A stretch of 64,000 nt of DNA from CAJCIT01 sp963771305 (GCA_963771305.1 CAVYTS010000037.1:62001-126000), one strand, 5' to 3'. Shown: positions 7,172 to 17,934, counted from the first letter of the stretch. The notes: a model not told the origin generated them from the letters alone. A program made the numbers and translations.

Positions 7172-10100
7172 TTATTTCGCCAGACTGTCTTCGGCCTGTT
7201 CCGAAAGTTCCGCGATCTGTATTTCCGCCAAACCGGCTTGGCGCAGTTGTTGATTCACCTTCACCAGTGGTCCGGACTTCAGCTTTTGCCAATCCGCCAG
7301 CCTTGCCTTCAGTATCCGCGCGGATTGGTTATACAACTCATTGGCTTGCGATGGGGGTGTACGGTCCGCACCCTCGACCACGCTTAGCGTTACCGTAAGT
7401 CCCAGGGATGCGGAGCGAAGACCGTGGTCTGGTTGTTGAGGCGGGCCGGTAATGATTGCGTTTGCCTCTTTGTCGAGCGCTGCCGCTGAAGAACGAAGGT
7501 CCTGCGGGGTGCCCGCAGCCGACTGAATCGCGCTGAGCTTCGCCCGCAGTGCGTTCATCTCTCCGCTGGCTTTCATGCCCTGGATCATGCCTTCGAAAGC
7601 CCGCTGAGCCAGATCGAACTGGTCGGCGAGTTGTTCCCGAGTGGCACGAGAGCGAGGATCCATGGCAACATCAAACGGCTGGACAAACTCCCGGCCGCCA
7701 GCGATGAGCTTCGCGTGATAAGCCCCTGGCATGACAAGCGGGCCTTGCCAGTGGTCTCCATCCTCACTGAAATCGTCGTCATCGGCCTTCATGCCACTAC
7801 GCCCATAGCGGAGATCCCAAACAAAGCGATGCATACCCACTGCGGTACTTATCACCTGCGGACTCGGGAACCAGCGCGGCGCGATAGGCGCGTTTGGTGG
7901 CGCTGGACTTGCCCGGTCTTTGCTGGAAAACCGGCGCACGAGGCGGTCGCGGCTATCGAGAATCTCGAGGACAACCTCGGCGGCGGGTTCAGGTAAGTAG
8001 TAATCGAGATACGCGCCGCGGGGTGGGTTCTGGGCTTGCGGTTCTTCCGGCGGCAGGGGCGTTCCCAAGAAGTCGTCGCTGGTGATGCGAAGCGCGCGCG
8101 AAGGTTTGAAGAACCTTGAGTTCATTTCCTTTCCGCCCCCGATCTGGCGGAGCGGTGAAATATCGTCAAGAATCCAGAAAGCCCGCCCATGGGTCGCGAC
8201 AATCAGATCGTTTTCATGAATCACAAGATCGCGAACCGATGTAACCGGCAGATTGAGTTGCAGGCTTCGCCAGAGATCCCCATCGTCGAAGGACACATAG
8301 ACCCCGAATTCGGTTGCGGCAAATAGCAATCCGTGCTTCTTCGGGTCTTCCTGAATGGAGTTCAAGAAGTGGCAGGTGGCGATCGCGGTGACTATTGGAG
8401 TCCAGGTCTTTCCGAAGTCCTTGGTGCGGAAGAGATAGGGCCGCATGTCATCGAGACGATGCCGGTCGACGGCGGCGTAGGCTTCACCCGGTTTGAAGTG
8501 GGAGACTTCAATGCGGGTAATCTTGCTCCACGGGCTCAAGCCGGGAGGCGTCACATCGGACCACGTTTTTCCGCCATCGCGCGTGAGATGAATCAATCCG
8601 CTGTCGCTGCCTGCCCAGATTTCCGCGGCATTCAGCGGCGATGGCGCAATGGTAAAGACCACACCGTAGCCGCGCTCACGCGCATTCTCCACGGTTACGG
8701 GGCCTTCGAACTTTTCCTGTGCCGATTTGAGCTTGCTGCCAGTCAGATCGGGGCTAATGGTTTGCCAGTGAAGCCCGCCGTCGACGGTCTTCATCACGTA
8801 CTGAGTGCCGAGAAACAGCGTGTTGGGCTGCGCCTTGGAGAAAACCAGCACGGGCGTCCATGGATCCCGATACTTGCGTTGAGCGATCTCCTGGCCAAAT
8901 CCCGGCATCGGCCAGGGCGCGATCTCCTGGCTCTGGCTCGTGCGGCGGTCGAAGCGACTTACCGTGCCGTACAATCCTGAACTGTAGATGATGCTGGGAT
9001 CGGCCGGATCGGGCGCGATGTAGCCACTCTCGCTTCCTCCGATACTGAACCAGTCGCGCCCATCGATGTGGCCGTGGTCGGTGCGGCTGGGCAAACCGGC
9101 AGTGCCGCTGTCCTGCTGAGTACCGTAGACGTTGTAAGGGAACTGATTATCCGTAATGACGTGATAGAACTGGCCCGTCGGCTGGTTGTACCAAGTGCTC
9201 CAGGTAACACCTCGGTTTAGCGATACCGATGTGCCCTGGTCGGTGGCGAGGACCATGCGGGCGGAATCCGCCGGATCGACCCATAACTGGTGATAGTCGT
9301 CACCACCCGGCGCGCCGCGCACGATGCTGAGGCTCTTGCCGCCCTGGCTTACTTCGAACAGCGCGGTGTTCGGTATGTAAACCGTGTCGGGCTCGTTGGG
9401 ATCGGCCGTCACCGAAGAGAAGTACCACGCTCGGCTGGTGATGCGCGGATCGCTGTTGGCCCGAGTCCAGGTCTCGCCGCCGTCGTCACTGCGATAGAGT
9501 CCGGCTTCTTTTGCATCAATCAGTGCGTAGATCCGTTTTCCGTGGGTACCGGGTGCGATGGCAACTCCGGCACGCCCCCACTCACCTGCTAGGCAAGCCA
9601 CGCCCGGTAAGTTGGCTCCAGGTTTGGCCGCCATCTGTGGAACGATAGAGACCGCTGCCGGGACCGCCAATGGGTGCGTAGGTGCTCCAAGGCGGGCGAT
9701 GCGCTTCCCACATGGCAGCGACCAGAATGTCGGGTGCATCCGTGGCAATCGCGAGATCGGCAGCGCCAATGCTTGGACCTTTATTCAAGACGTGGGTCCA
9801 GTTCGAACCGCCGTCCGTGGATTTGTACACACCTCGTTCATCGTTTGGACCATACGCATGGCCAAGCGCGGCTACGTAGACGACCTCAGGATGCTCTGGG
9901 TGAACGACAATGCGGCTGATCTGCCGCGTCTCCCTGAGCCCGATGTTCTGCCACGTTTCGCCCCCGTCCACCGTTTTGTAGACACCGTTTCCGGTGGCAA
10001 GGTCAGAGCGAATGTCCGATTCACCCGTTCCTACGTACAAAACGTTGGGACTGGAGGGCGCGACGGCCAAGGCTCCAATTGAGGCATCGCGCTGACCATC

Positions 10101-10334
10101 GAAAATGGGTGTCCACGTTGTGCCGGCGTCGGTGGTCTTCCAGACACCGCCATTTACCGAGCCGGAATAAAATAATCGTCCATTACCGCGAACACCGCTG
10201 ACCGCGACGCCGCGGCCGCCGCGAAATGGCCCGATCAGACGCCAGCGCAACCCGTTGTACAGATCGGGCGAAACGACTTGGGCGCTCAGGAGGGTAGCGA
10301 AGTAGGAGATGAAGAACCAGCGCGGTGGTCGCAT
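7172..10334 (-). CDS. Secreted BNR/sortilin-type (VPS10-like) beta-propeller protein, frameshifted
   Basis: The locus encodes about 1,050 residues in two frames. The first 250 codons (10334 to 9582) begin with a signal peptide and contain repeated Asp-box motifs: KTTDAGTTW, KTVDGGETW, KSTDGGSNW and RSTDGGQTW. The second frame continues from about 9587 with EWGRAGVAIAPG and RSDDGGETW, then RTKDFGKTW and many related blades, and ends in a helical C-terminal part. Removing one base (the extra A in agcaggtgag, minus strand, about 9587) fuses the two halves. The family is abundant in Acidobacteriota; most members are called glycosyl hydrolase or VPS10-domain protein, with no proven substrate. Either a sequencing error or a recent inactivation. 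Confidence 0.88.
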
Positions 10335-10519
10335 AAACTCTCAACAATAGCGCCTCGGGAAGGAGCGCCTTGGGCTTCACCTGGGGCGGATGTCTACAGT
10401 CGGTTACCGAAGACAGCTTTCTCGAAGTCGCAATTCAGTACAGTGAAAGGTTCGCGGATGACAGAGGCGCTGTTGAGAAGCCAGACGATTTGCTCTCCGG
10501 CGCCGCAGGAGTGCGGGTT

Positions 10520-12388
10520 ATGGTTCTTAAACAGAGATTTCTACTGGCTTTGGCCCTGGCGGTTGTCGTGTCCATCTCGATGAAGAGCCAAACTACGGCT
10601 CCGCCAACGCCCCCCGCGTCGCACAGCTTCTCTGTCCAGGACGGTCACTTCGCGCTTGACGGCAACCCGTTTCGCATCATCTCGGGAGAGATGCACTATC
10701 CGCGCGTTCCGCGGGCCTACTGGCGCGATCGTTTCAGGATGGCCAAAGCAATGGGACTGAACACGATCACAACCTACGTGTTTTGGAATGAGCATGAGGC
10801 AAAGCCCGGCATTTACGACTTCGCCGGCAACAACGACGTGGCCGAGTATATTCGCGAAGCACAACAGGAAGGCCTGTACGTTATCCTGCGGCCGGGGCCC
10901 TATGTTTGCGCCGAATGGGAGTTCGGTGGATTCCCGGCGTGGCTGCTCAAGGATCACGACTTGGTCGTGCGAAGCAGCGACCCGAAGTTTATGGCGTACG
11001 TCACCCGATGGTTCGTACGGCTCGGTCAGGAGTTGACGCCACTGCAGGTCGGCAATGGCGGCCCGATTATCGCCGTTCAGGTGGAAAACGAATACGGAAG
11101 TTTCGAAAGCGACCATGCCTACATGGAGCAGATTCGACAGACCCTGCTGAAGAGTGGCTTTACGAAGGCGCTACTCTATACCGCTGATGGTCCTTCGAAG
11201 AATCTGGATCTGCTGAAGGCGGGAACGCTGCCCGATTTGCCGGCTGCAGTCAACTTCGGAGCGGGCGATGCAAGAAAAGCTTTTGAAGCGCTCGACCGCT
11301 TCAGGCCCAAGGGCCCCTTCATGGCGGGCGAATACTGGGCGGGGTGGTTCGACCATTGGGGTGACAAACACGCCAAGACGGATGCGAAGAAGGAAGCCGA
11401 CGACATCGACTGGATGCTGCGCAAGGGTTATTCGGTCAGCATTTATATGTTCCATGGCGGCACCAGCTTCGGGTGGATGAACGGAGCCAACAGCGACGGC
11501 AAGAACTATCGGCCCGATGTCACCAGCTATGACTACGATGCGCCGCTCGACGAGAGCGGCCGCCCTACGGCGAAGTACAACCTGTTTCGTTACGCGATTG
11601 GGAAAGCGACCGGCGAGCCACAGCCGGCAATTCGCGAGCCCAAACCGCCGATTCAAATCGCAGCATTTCCGATGCAGGAGTCAGTTTCGCTCTGGTCGAC
11701 TTTGCCCGCGCCGGTTCATGCCGAGAATCCACTCTCGATGGAGGACTTGGACCAGGCGTACGGATATCTGCTGTACCGCACCCAACTAAACGGCCAGGTA
11801 TCGGCGGAGCTGGCGATCGAAGATCTGCATGACTATGCGCAGATCTACCTGGATGGCAAACTGGCCGGAACATTGGACCGCCGCGAAACCCAGAACCATT
11901 TGCGGATTGAGGTGACAGCACCTCATGCCAGGCTCGACATTCTGGTCGAAAACACGGGACGGGTGAACTTCACCAAAGTGATCCGTGGCGAACGGCAAGG
12001 GATCACCAAGCAGGTGACATTGGCCGGGAAGGTTTTGCATGGCTGGGATATGTACCCGCTGCCGATGGAGAACGCTGGCAGCCTGAACTATGCGTCGAAG
12101 GACAGCTGTTCGGGCGCCTGCTTTTACCGCGCAACGTTCAACGTCGATTCCCCGGCTGACACATTCCTGGACACTCGTTTCTTTACCAAGGGCGAAGTTT
12201 GGTTGAACGGCCACGCGCTAGGGCGAGTATGGGACATCGGACCCCAGGTTACCCTATACGTCCCGGGGCCGTGGCTGAAGCAGGGCAAGAACGAAATCGT
12301 GGTCTTTGATCTGAAGGGCGGCCCGGGCCGGACACTGACCGGCCGCACGGAGCCGATTCTCAACGGCAGCAATCGGGCGTTAAAATAG
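10520..12388 (+). CDS. Secreted beta-galactosidase, GH35
   Basis: 622 residues from the ATG at 10520, chosen over an upstream in-frame start because AGGAG at 10507-10511 is well spaced and a signal peptide follows (LLALALAVVVSISM). GH35 hallmarks are present: GEMHYPRVPRAYWRDR, GLNTITTYVFWNEHE, LRPGPYVCAEWEFGG, the acid/base Glu in VQVENEYGS (about residue 190) and the nucleophile Glu in GEYWAGWFDHWG (about 271). Beta-sandwich domains and a galactose-binding-like jelly roll (FFTKGEVWLNGHALGR) close the protein. It should remove terminal beta-galactose from plant or microbial glycans in the periplasm or outside the cell. A weak 5-bp stem followed by seven Ts (12384-12406) after the stop could be a terminator. 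Confidence 0.93.
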   Translation: MVLKQRFLLALALAVVVSISMKSQTTAPPTPPASHSFSVQDGHFALDGNPFRIISGEMHYPRVPRAYWRDRFRMAKAMGLNTITTYVFWNEHEAKPGIYDFAGNNDVAEYIREAQQEGLYVILRPGPYVCAEWEFGGFPAWLLKDHDLVVRSSDPKFMAYVTRWFVRLGQELTPLQVGNGGPIIAVQVENEYGSFESDHAYMEQIRQTLLKSGFTKALLYTADGPSKNLDLLKAGTLPDLPAAVNFGAGDARKAFEALDRFRPKGPFMAGEYWAGWFDHWGDKHAKTDAKKEADDIDWMLRKGYSVSIYMFHGGTSFGWMNGANSDGKNYRPDVTSYDYDAPLDESGRPTAKYNLFRYAIGKATGEPQPAIREPKPPIQIAAFPMQESVSLWSTLPAPVHAENPLSMEDLDQAYGYLLYRTQLNGQVSAELAIEDLHDYAQIYLDGKLAGTLDRRETQNHLRIEVTAPHARLDILVENTGRVNFTKVIRGERQGITKQVTLAGKVLHGWDMYPLPMENAGSLNYASKDSCSGACFYRATFNVDSPADTFLDTRFFTKGEVWLNGHALGRVWDIGPQVTLYVPGPWLKQGKNEIVVFDLKGGPGRTLTGRTEPILNGSNRALK

Positions 12389-12436
12389 CGACTCTATTGT
12401 TTTTTTGCCCGATCACCGACAGGCGATACTGAGCGT

Positions 12437-13382
12437 ATGTCCGAAGCACCGGCAAAGTACGCCGTTCGCGTCAGCAATCTGCGGAAGGAGTACAAAGACG
12501 TCGTTGCGGTTGACGGCATTGATCTCCAGGTTAGGCAGGGCGAGTGCTTTGGCCTACTGGGGCCAAACGGAGCGGGCAAGACCACCACGGTCGAGATCTG
12601 CGAAGGCCTGACCCAACCCGATTCCGGCCACGTGGAGATTCTGGGGCTCGACTGGAAGACCAACCCTCAACCGTTGCGACAGCGCCTGGGCATCCAGCTG
12701 CAAGAAACACAACTGGCTGAAAAGCTAACGGTGCTGGAAACGATTCGCCTGTTTCGCAGCTTCTACGATCAAGGACCGGAGACCCGGGAAGTCATCGCGC
12801 TGGTGCAACTCGAGGAGAAGCAGAACTCACGCGTGGGAGGACTCTCGGGTGGACAGAAGCAGCGGCTGGCGCTTGCCTGCGCGCTAGTTGGCGACCCCGA
12901 CCTGCTCTTTCTCGACGAACCGACGACCGGGCTCGATCCGCAGGCTCGCCGACAACTATGGGAGTTGATTGAGCGGTTCCGGTTGGCCGGTCGGACCATT
13001 GTGCTGACGACCCACTACATGGACGAAGCGGAGCGGCTTTGCGACAACGTGGCCATCATGGACCATGGCAAGATCATCGCACTGGGCACACCGCGCGAGT
13101 TGATCGCCTCGATCGGCGTGGAACACCTGGTTGAGTTCTCCACCAGCAGCGACGCAAAGAAGCCCGAACTCTCCCCGCTGGAGCATATTCAGGGTGTCCG
13201 GCGACGTACAGAGTGAGAACGGAAGTGTGCAATTGCAGGTTACGGAACTCCATCTGGCGGTGCCGGGACTGCTGGACGAACTCCGGCGGCAGGACCTGTC
13301 GCTCTCGGAACTTCGCACCCGTTCGGCCACCCTAGAGGATGTCTTCGTTGCACTCACCGGGAGGCATTTACGCGATGAATGA
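12437..13382 (+). CDS. ABC transporter ATP-binding protein (ABC-2 exporter type), frameshifted near the 3' end
   Basis: 315 residues once the break is repaired. Walker A GPNGAGKTTT is at residues 42-51, the signature LSGGQKQRLA at about 136, Walker B LLFLDEPTTGLDP at about 155, and the switch His in VLTTHYMDEAERL. This is the DRA/CcmA-type ATPase that pairs with ABC-2 permeases. The first frame runs to 13216 but loses similarity after HIQGV. The C-terminal domain (LSELRTRSATLEDVFVAL) lies in the next frame from about 13197, and dropping one C in gtccggc joins them. The permease ATG overlaps this stop (ATGAATGA), so the two genes are translationally coupled. Confidence 0.9.
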
Positions 13383-14473
13383 GGTCACGGCAATTCCTGG
13401 AACGACGCAGGCTGAGGCGGTCAGCAAACCACCCAAGGCGCGTGCATTTGCAGACCACCCTTTGGTGCAACTGACGCTTGTGCGCTTCTTGGAATTCCTG
13501 CGCGAACCCGAAGCGCTGTTTTGGGTGTTTATCTTCCCCATCATTCTGGCAGCCGGGCTGGGGCTGGCGTTTCGCAATCAGCCTCCCAGCGTACTGAAGA
13601 TTGCCGTGGTGTCGCCGGAACTCGCCAAGTCGATTCAGTCGGAGAAGTTGCTCGACGTTCAAGTGATGACGGCCGCGGAGGGCGAGGAGGCGCTGCGCAC
13701 CGGTAAAGTGGCACTGCTCGCCGCGCCAGGGCCTGGCGGCACAGTGGAGTATCGCTACGACGACACAAACCCCGAGGGACGCAGCGCCCGCACACTTGCC
13801 AATCAAGCCGTACAGCGATCGGCTGGCCGGGTGGATCCGGTGAGCGCATCTGATCGCCTCATGCGCGAGCCGGGCTCCCGATACATCGATTTTCTGGTGC
13901 CCGGATTGTTGGGAATGAACCTGATGGGTAGCGCCATCTGGGGCATGGGATTCGCCATCGTCGACGCCCGCCGCAAGAAGCTCATGAAGCGCCTGATCGC
14001 GACTCCGATGCCGCGTCCGTATTACCTTCTTGTCGTTTGGCCTTTCGAGGATGGTTCTGCTGGTGCTCGAAGTGGGCCTTCTGGTGGGATTCGGGCTGTT
14101 GGTGTTTAAGGTTCCGCTTCGCGGTTCGTTGCTTCAGCTAATCGCCCTATGCGTGCTGGGCTCGCTGTCATTCAGCGCCTTGGGTTTGCTGATCGCTTCG
14201 CGCGCCAAAACCATTGAAGCGGCTTCCGGCCTGATGAACCTGGTCATGATGCCGATGTGGATTCTGTCGGGCGTCTTCTTTTCGGCGCAACGGTTTCCAG
14301 ACCTCATGCAACCGCTGATCAAAGCCCTTCCGTTGACAGCCTTGATTAACGCATTGCGCGCGAACATGCTGCAAGGTGCCGGCCTCGCACAGTTAGTTCC
14401 CGAGACGACCATCCTGGCTGCGTGGCTGGCGGTTTGCTTCGTACTGGCGTTGCGGCTGTTCCGCTGGAAGTAA
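13375..14473 (+). CDS. ABC-2 type permease, frameshifted
   Basis: About 365 residues in two frames. The first frame from the ATG at 13375 carries a cytosolic N-terminus, the first membrane helix (ALFWVFIFPIILAAGLGL), a large extracytoplasmic loop and the second helix (YIDFLVPGLLGMNLMGSA). It shifts near 14030, where YYLL should continue as SFGLSRMVLLVLEVG. The second frame supplies the remaining helices, including FSALGLLIASRAKTIEAAS and MMPMWILSGVFFSAQRFP, the conserved ABC-2 end. One extra T in accttcttgtcg explains the break. Together with the ATPase it would form an exporter of unknown substrate, of the drug or lipid-linked type. Confidence 0.88.
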
Positions 14474-14489
14474 GGACCCCGTTTGGGCT

Positions 14490-14834
14490 TTACGGGCGGG
14501 CGAAGGTGTCCGCATCTTCCGTCGCGCTGGGGTGAAGACACGGCCAATCTTTTTCAATGAGGATCGACAGGCCCTCGAACTGGGCGTCTATTCCTACTTC
14601 CTCGGTCGTGGCCCAGGCGCGGCATTGCTCCTGCGGAACGGAGACGGAGAGACGGCCATCGGTGAACGAAGCCGAAACTGTTTCAACAGTGCTCGCGGAT
14701 TCAAGAGAAAAGATGAAAGGCGCTTGCGGGAATTCAACTCTCTCTTGGACTTGCCCGGAATGCTGGAGCCGGTCGACCTCACTCCGAGTGAGACGTAGCC
14801 GAATCGAGTTGTGCCGCAGTCGAAGTTTCATACT
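14490..14834 (-). CDS. DUF7009-like small protein
   Basis: About 114 residues. The start is taken at the internal ATG (14832-14834) because the protein then begins MKLRLRHNSIRLRLTRSEV, the characteristic opening of a small conserved family (KxRxxxNSIRLRL-[ST]-xxEV). This puts its 5' end 56 bp inside the 3' end of fdhD on the same strand. Further features are FPQAPFIFSLESAS and VSVPQEQCRAWATTEEVG. Function unknown. Its frequent proximity to fdhD is an impression from memory; here the overlap at least implies co-transcription. Confidence 0.75.
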   Translation of the reverse strand, partial: SMKLRLRHNSIRLRLTRSEVDRLQHSGQVQERVEFPQAPFIFSLESASTVETVSASFTDGRLSVSVPQEQCRAWATTEEVGIDAQFEGLSILIEKDWPCLHPSATEDADTFARP

Positions 14835-15690
14835 GGATCCGCCAATTTCCAGCATATACATTGAAGCGGTGGTCGCGAACGAAGCCCAGCAGCGTGAGGT
14901 CGTACTCCCGAGCGAGATCCACGGCCAGGCTGGAAGGTGCCCCGACCGCCGCCACAACGGGTATACCCGCCGTCAACGCTTTCTGCATCAGCTCGAAGCT
15001 GGCACGGCCACTCAAGAAGAGCAGCCTGTCATGCAGCGGGATCGTTCCCCTGAGGAGTTGATGGCCGATGAGCTTGTCGACAGCGTTATGTCGCCCAACG
15101 TCTTCGCGTAAAACAACCAACTGGCCTGCTGCATCAAAAAGGCAGGCCGCATGCAACCCGCCCGTTTGTTCGAAAACAGACTGCGAGCGGCGGGCAATCT
15201 GAGGCAGATTATGGATGAGGCCGGCCGCTAACACAGGCGTGTCGCGCGGCGGAAGATGACATGCCTGGGAGGAGAGCGCCTCGAGGGAACTCTTACCGCA
15301 CACACCACAACTCGAAGTCGTATAGAAATGTCGCTGAAGCCGTCCAACGTCCAGTTGCACTTCGGGACGCAGGTCCACGCGAACAACGTTGCTTCCCGGA
15401 CGCGCCGCTTGCTGAATCGCCGCGAAGTCATTATGGGAATGAATGATGCCTTCAGAGAACAAGAACCCAGCGGCCAAGTCGAAATCATGGCCAGGCGTCC
15501 GCATGGTGATCGACAGACTGGTGGTTATCCATCGTCCCGAAGCTTGATGGCCGATGCGAATCTCGAGCGGTTCTTCCACGGCAATCGCATCGGGGAGGGC
15601 CGCTGAAGGCTGACCGTCCCTGACCGGAATGATGTCCAATCTGACGAATGAACCACGATCCCGATCTGCCGGCGGTTGTGCGTCGCTCAT
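14779..15690 (-). CDS. fdhD: FdhD, sulfurtransferase accessory protein for formate dehydrogenase
   Basis: 303 residues, normal length. The conserved core is clear: AVEEPLEIRIG, MRTPGHDFDLAAGFLFSEGI, the catalytic cysteine pair in TSSCGVCGKSS (about residues 125-130), LREDVGRHNAVDKLIG and GRASFELMQKAL. FdhD passes sulfur from IscS to the molybdenum-bis-MGD cofactor, a step needed to activate formate dehydrogenase and some related molybdoenzymes in the cytoplasm. No formate dehydrogenase gene lies in this window, so it acts in trans or on another molybdoenzyme. It is the first gene of a two-gene transcript with the DUF7009-like gene. Confidence 0.95.
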   Translation of the reverse strand: MSDAQPPADRDRGSFVRLDIIPVRDGQPSAALPDAIAVEEPLEIRIGHQASGRWITTSLSITMRTPGHDFDLAAGFLFSEGIIHSHNDFAAIQQAARPGSNVVRVDLRPEVQLDVGRLQRHFYTTSSCGVCGKSSLEALSSQACHLPPRDTPVLAAGLIHNLPQIARRSQSVFEQTGGLHAACLFDAAGQLVVLREDVGRHNAVDKLIGHQLLRGTIPLHDRLLFLSGRASFELMQKALTAGIPVVAAVGAPSSLAVDLAREYDLTLLGFVRDHRFNVYAGNWRIQYETSTAAQLDSATSHSE

Positions 15691-16061
15691 GAGTTATAGG
15701 TCACCTAGCCATGATAAGTATGCGGCGCCGGGGTGGCCTCGCGGTGTCGAATTGGATTTGCGCTTTCTTTCCGAGTTTCTGCAGCAGGCAAATTGCCTTG
15801 AGGGTCGGCGTGGCTGGCAAATTGCCGGTGAACTATCGTGGCTTCCAGAGGGCGGTACCGGTTTCGGGCAATTCCGTCGCTGAGGACTCAATTTGACACA
15901 CCCATTAATGTGTGATGACATGAAATGGTGGGGGATCAATTGGCCACAGGCCAGCCTGTATTGGTGGCTGCCTGAAATAATAAGGCTGATGATTCACCAC
16001 ACGGCAGGTTTTGGCAGGATTTGCCAGCGTTCAAAGGTTGCCTAAATCAGGAGGATACTAG
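15691..16061. promoter_or_regulatory. Intergenic region between fdhD and the FecR operon, with a candidate promoter or operator
   Basis: 371 bp without a supported gene. At about 15894 a perfect TTGACA is followed by ACACA-cccattaa-TGTGT, an imperfect inverted repeat centred on the 8-bp palindrome CATTAATG. This could be a regulated promoter for the FecR genes to the right, although no good -10 box follows at 17 bp. Just before 16062 there is a strong ribosome-binding site (aggagga). The short ORFs on both strands here have no domain-like features. Confidence 0.3.
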
Positions 16062-16508
16062 ATGTCTAAGCGATTGCAAATGTGCTTTCTCGTTTTGTTC
16101 GTTGCAGCCTTGAATGCACTGGGAGCTGAGACTACATCCACAGCGCGCGATCAGAGCGGCGCCGCCGCGGGAGGCCCGGAGGCCGGCAAAGTCACCAGGG
16201 AAGTTCCCAAAGGTAGCGTTGAGCGCCAGGGCAAAGATCTGCCTTTGGTCACAAATGACCCCGTCGACTGGAACGACGTAGTCCGCACCCAGGAAAAGGG
16301 ACGCCTCCAGATCACATTGACAGACGGTTCGGTGCTCAGCGTCGGCAGTCGGTCGGAAATGACGATCGTCAAACATGATGCGGACTCACAACAGACCGAC
16401 ATCGATTTGACGACTGGAACGCTGCGGGTTGACGTCAAGAAGATTACCAAAGACGGCGGCCACTTCAACGTCCATACGAAAACGGCGGTCATCGGCGTTA
16501 CCGGCTAG
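16062..16508 (+). CDS. Mini-FecR protein (truncated paralogue of the next gene)
   Basis: 148 residues. The signal peptide (LQMCFLVLFVAALNAL) and the segment from ARDQSG to AVIGVTG are very similar to two separate parts of the 420-residue protein encoded 116 bp downstream: residues 1-22 and about 177-300. The first FecR domain of that protein, about 150 residues, is missing, and this copy stops with TAG at the point where the paralogue continues GTTFLVKS. The ribosome-binding-site region (gaggatactaga) is duplicated as well. It could be an exported single-domain FecR variant still in use, or a decaying partial duplicate. The retained part (TLTDGSVLSVGSRSEM) has no internal breaks. Confidence 0.75.
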   Translation: MSKRLQMCFLVLFVAALNALGAETTSTARDQSGAAAGGPEAGKVTREVPKGSVERQGKDLPLVTNDPVDWNDVVRTQEKGRLQITLTDGSVLSVGSRSEMTIVKHDADSQQTDIDLTTGTLRVDVKKITKDGGHFNVHTKTAVIGVTG

Positions 16509-16624
16509 TTCGGGCGGGCGAACAAATCCTGTTGACATTCTCAGCTAACGTGTGGTTGCATGAGGAGTTCGGTATTGTACCTATTATTTTATTTAGGAAG
16601 TGCCGAAACTAGGAGGAGACTAGA

Positions 16625-17887
16625 GTGCCAAAGCGTTTGCAAGTATGCTTTCTGGCTGTGTTCGTCGCTGCACTGAACGCACATAGCGCTGTAAACCCCG
16701 ATTCCCCGATTCTCGGGGCGCTCGGCGACACGAAGGGCTCGGTAACGGTGGGGGGCGTTCCCGCCTCGAACGGAGCAGCCATAGCGCCGGGTAGCAAAGT
16801 GGCCACCGGTTCCGACTCAGCAGCAAGGCTAGTGGTGCGCGGGTCCGAGTTCACTCTTCACGCGAACACCCAGGTTTCTCTGCCAGCGGGGTCTCAAGGC
16901 GTCGACCTACATCAGGGAACGTTGCTGGTTAAAGAACGGCCATCCGGCGATGTTCGGGTCGCATTTCCCGGTGCCTTTGTGGTTATCAAAGGAGAGAGCG
17001 GGTCCGGTGCGTTAGCCGAAGTGGCGACGATTGGGACGACGTCGAGGATCACAGTGGAGCAGGGACTGGCGGAAATACACGCCGCCGGTGCGCCGATGTT
17101 ATTGCACGCCGGTCAGTGGGCTCGCCTGGAAGCAGTGGGAAGTACGCCGCGAGCGAGTGACCAGAGTGGTGCTTCGACGGGCGGCGGACCGGAAGCGGGC
17201 AAGGTCACCAGGGAAGTTCCCCATGGCACCGTCGACCGCCAGGGTAAAACGCTGCCGCTGGTCGTGAATGACCCGATTGACTGGAACGACGACATCAAAA
17301 CACAAGACAAAGGCAGGCTCCAGATCACGCTAACCGATGGCTCCGTGCTGAGCGTCGGCAGCCGTTCGGAAATGAAGGTTGTCAAGCATGATGCGCAGAC
17401 ACAGCAGACAGACATCGAACTCACCTCCGGCACCGTGAAGGCCGACGTGCAGAAGATTACCCAGACCGGCGGGCATTTCGTGGTCCACACGCAAACTGCG
17501 GTAATCGGCGTTGTGGGAACCACGTTCCTCGTTAAGTCGGACTCGAAGGGAACCACCGTTTGCAACACGACGCCGAACAGCAATGGCCGCGCCGAGGTGA
17601 CGGTAACAGACACGAACGGAACACAAAAGACGGATTTGAAGAGCGGATTCTGCGCGATCTTTCCTTTGGGCGGTGGCGCTGCAGTTGCCCTCTCGGCAGC
17701 CGCTTCGACGTCAGCAATCTCGGGTTTGAGCGCGGCTACGGCCATCGCTGCGACAGCGGTTGCGGGAGCTGCCATTGGGATTTCAACGGGAGTCATCGTT
17801 GCGATCGTGGCTGCTGGCGCTGTGGGCCTTTCGCTTGGTTTAGTGGCAGCAACCGGTGGCTTCAGTTCGGGCCCGTCTTCTCCGTAG
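16625..17887 (+). CDS. Secreted FecR-domain protein with two FecR modules and a hydrophobic C-terminus
   Basis: 420 residues starting at GTG (16625) behind aggaggag. A signal peptide (VCFLAVFVAALNAHSA) is followed by FecR module 1 (about 30-170: GSVTVGGVPASNG, GSKVATGSDSAARLVV, LHQGTLLVKE) and module 2 (about 190-310: GRLQITLTDGSVLSVGSR, TAVIGVVGTTFLV). Two Cys flank a short loop (VCNTT, GFCAIFPLG). The last 70 residues are Ala/Gly-rich and hydrophobic (glycine-zipper-like) and could insert in a membrane. Periplasmic FecR proteins next to CHASE2 cyclases are a recurrent pairing, so this is a plausible sensor partner of the cyclase 47 bp downstream (inference). Confidence 0.85.
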   Translation: MPKRLQVCFLAVFVAALNAHSAVNPDSPILGALGDTKGSVTVGGVPASNGAAIAPGSKVATGSDSAARLVVRGSEFTLHANTQVSLPAGSQGVDLHQGTLLVKERPSGDVRVAFPGAFVVIKGESGSGALAEVATIGTTSRITVEQGLAEIHAAGAPMLLHAGQWARLEAVGSTPRASDQSGASTGGGPEAGKVTREVPHGTVDRQGKTLPLVVNDPIDWNDDIKTQDKGRLQITLTDGSVLSVGSRSEMKVVKHDAQTQQTDIELTSGTVKADVQKITQTGGHFVVHTQTAVIGVVGTTFLVKSDSKGTTVCNTTPNSNGRAEVTVTDTNGTQKTDLKSGFCAIFPLGGGAAVALSAAASTSAISGLSAATAIAATAVAGAAIGISTGVIVAIVAAGAVGLSLGLVAATGGFSSGPSSP

Positions 17888-17934
17888 TTCAGCGCGGAAC
17901 GCCCGGAGGGGCATTACTTTCGGGATAGCCGCTC

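Noticed and set aside
12372..12413. Intrinsic terminator after the GH35 gene (ATCGGGC...GCCCGAT)
   Set aside because: The T run lies inside the loop of this long-range repeat and not after it. The smaller AATAG/CTATT stem before the T run is too weak to call as a feature.
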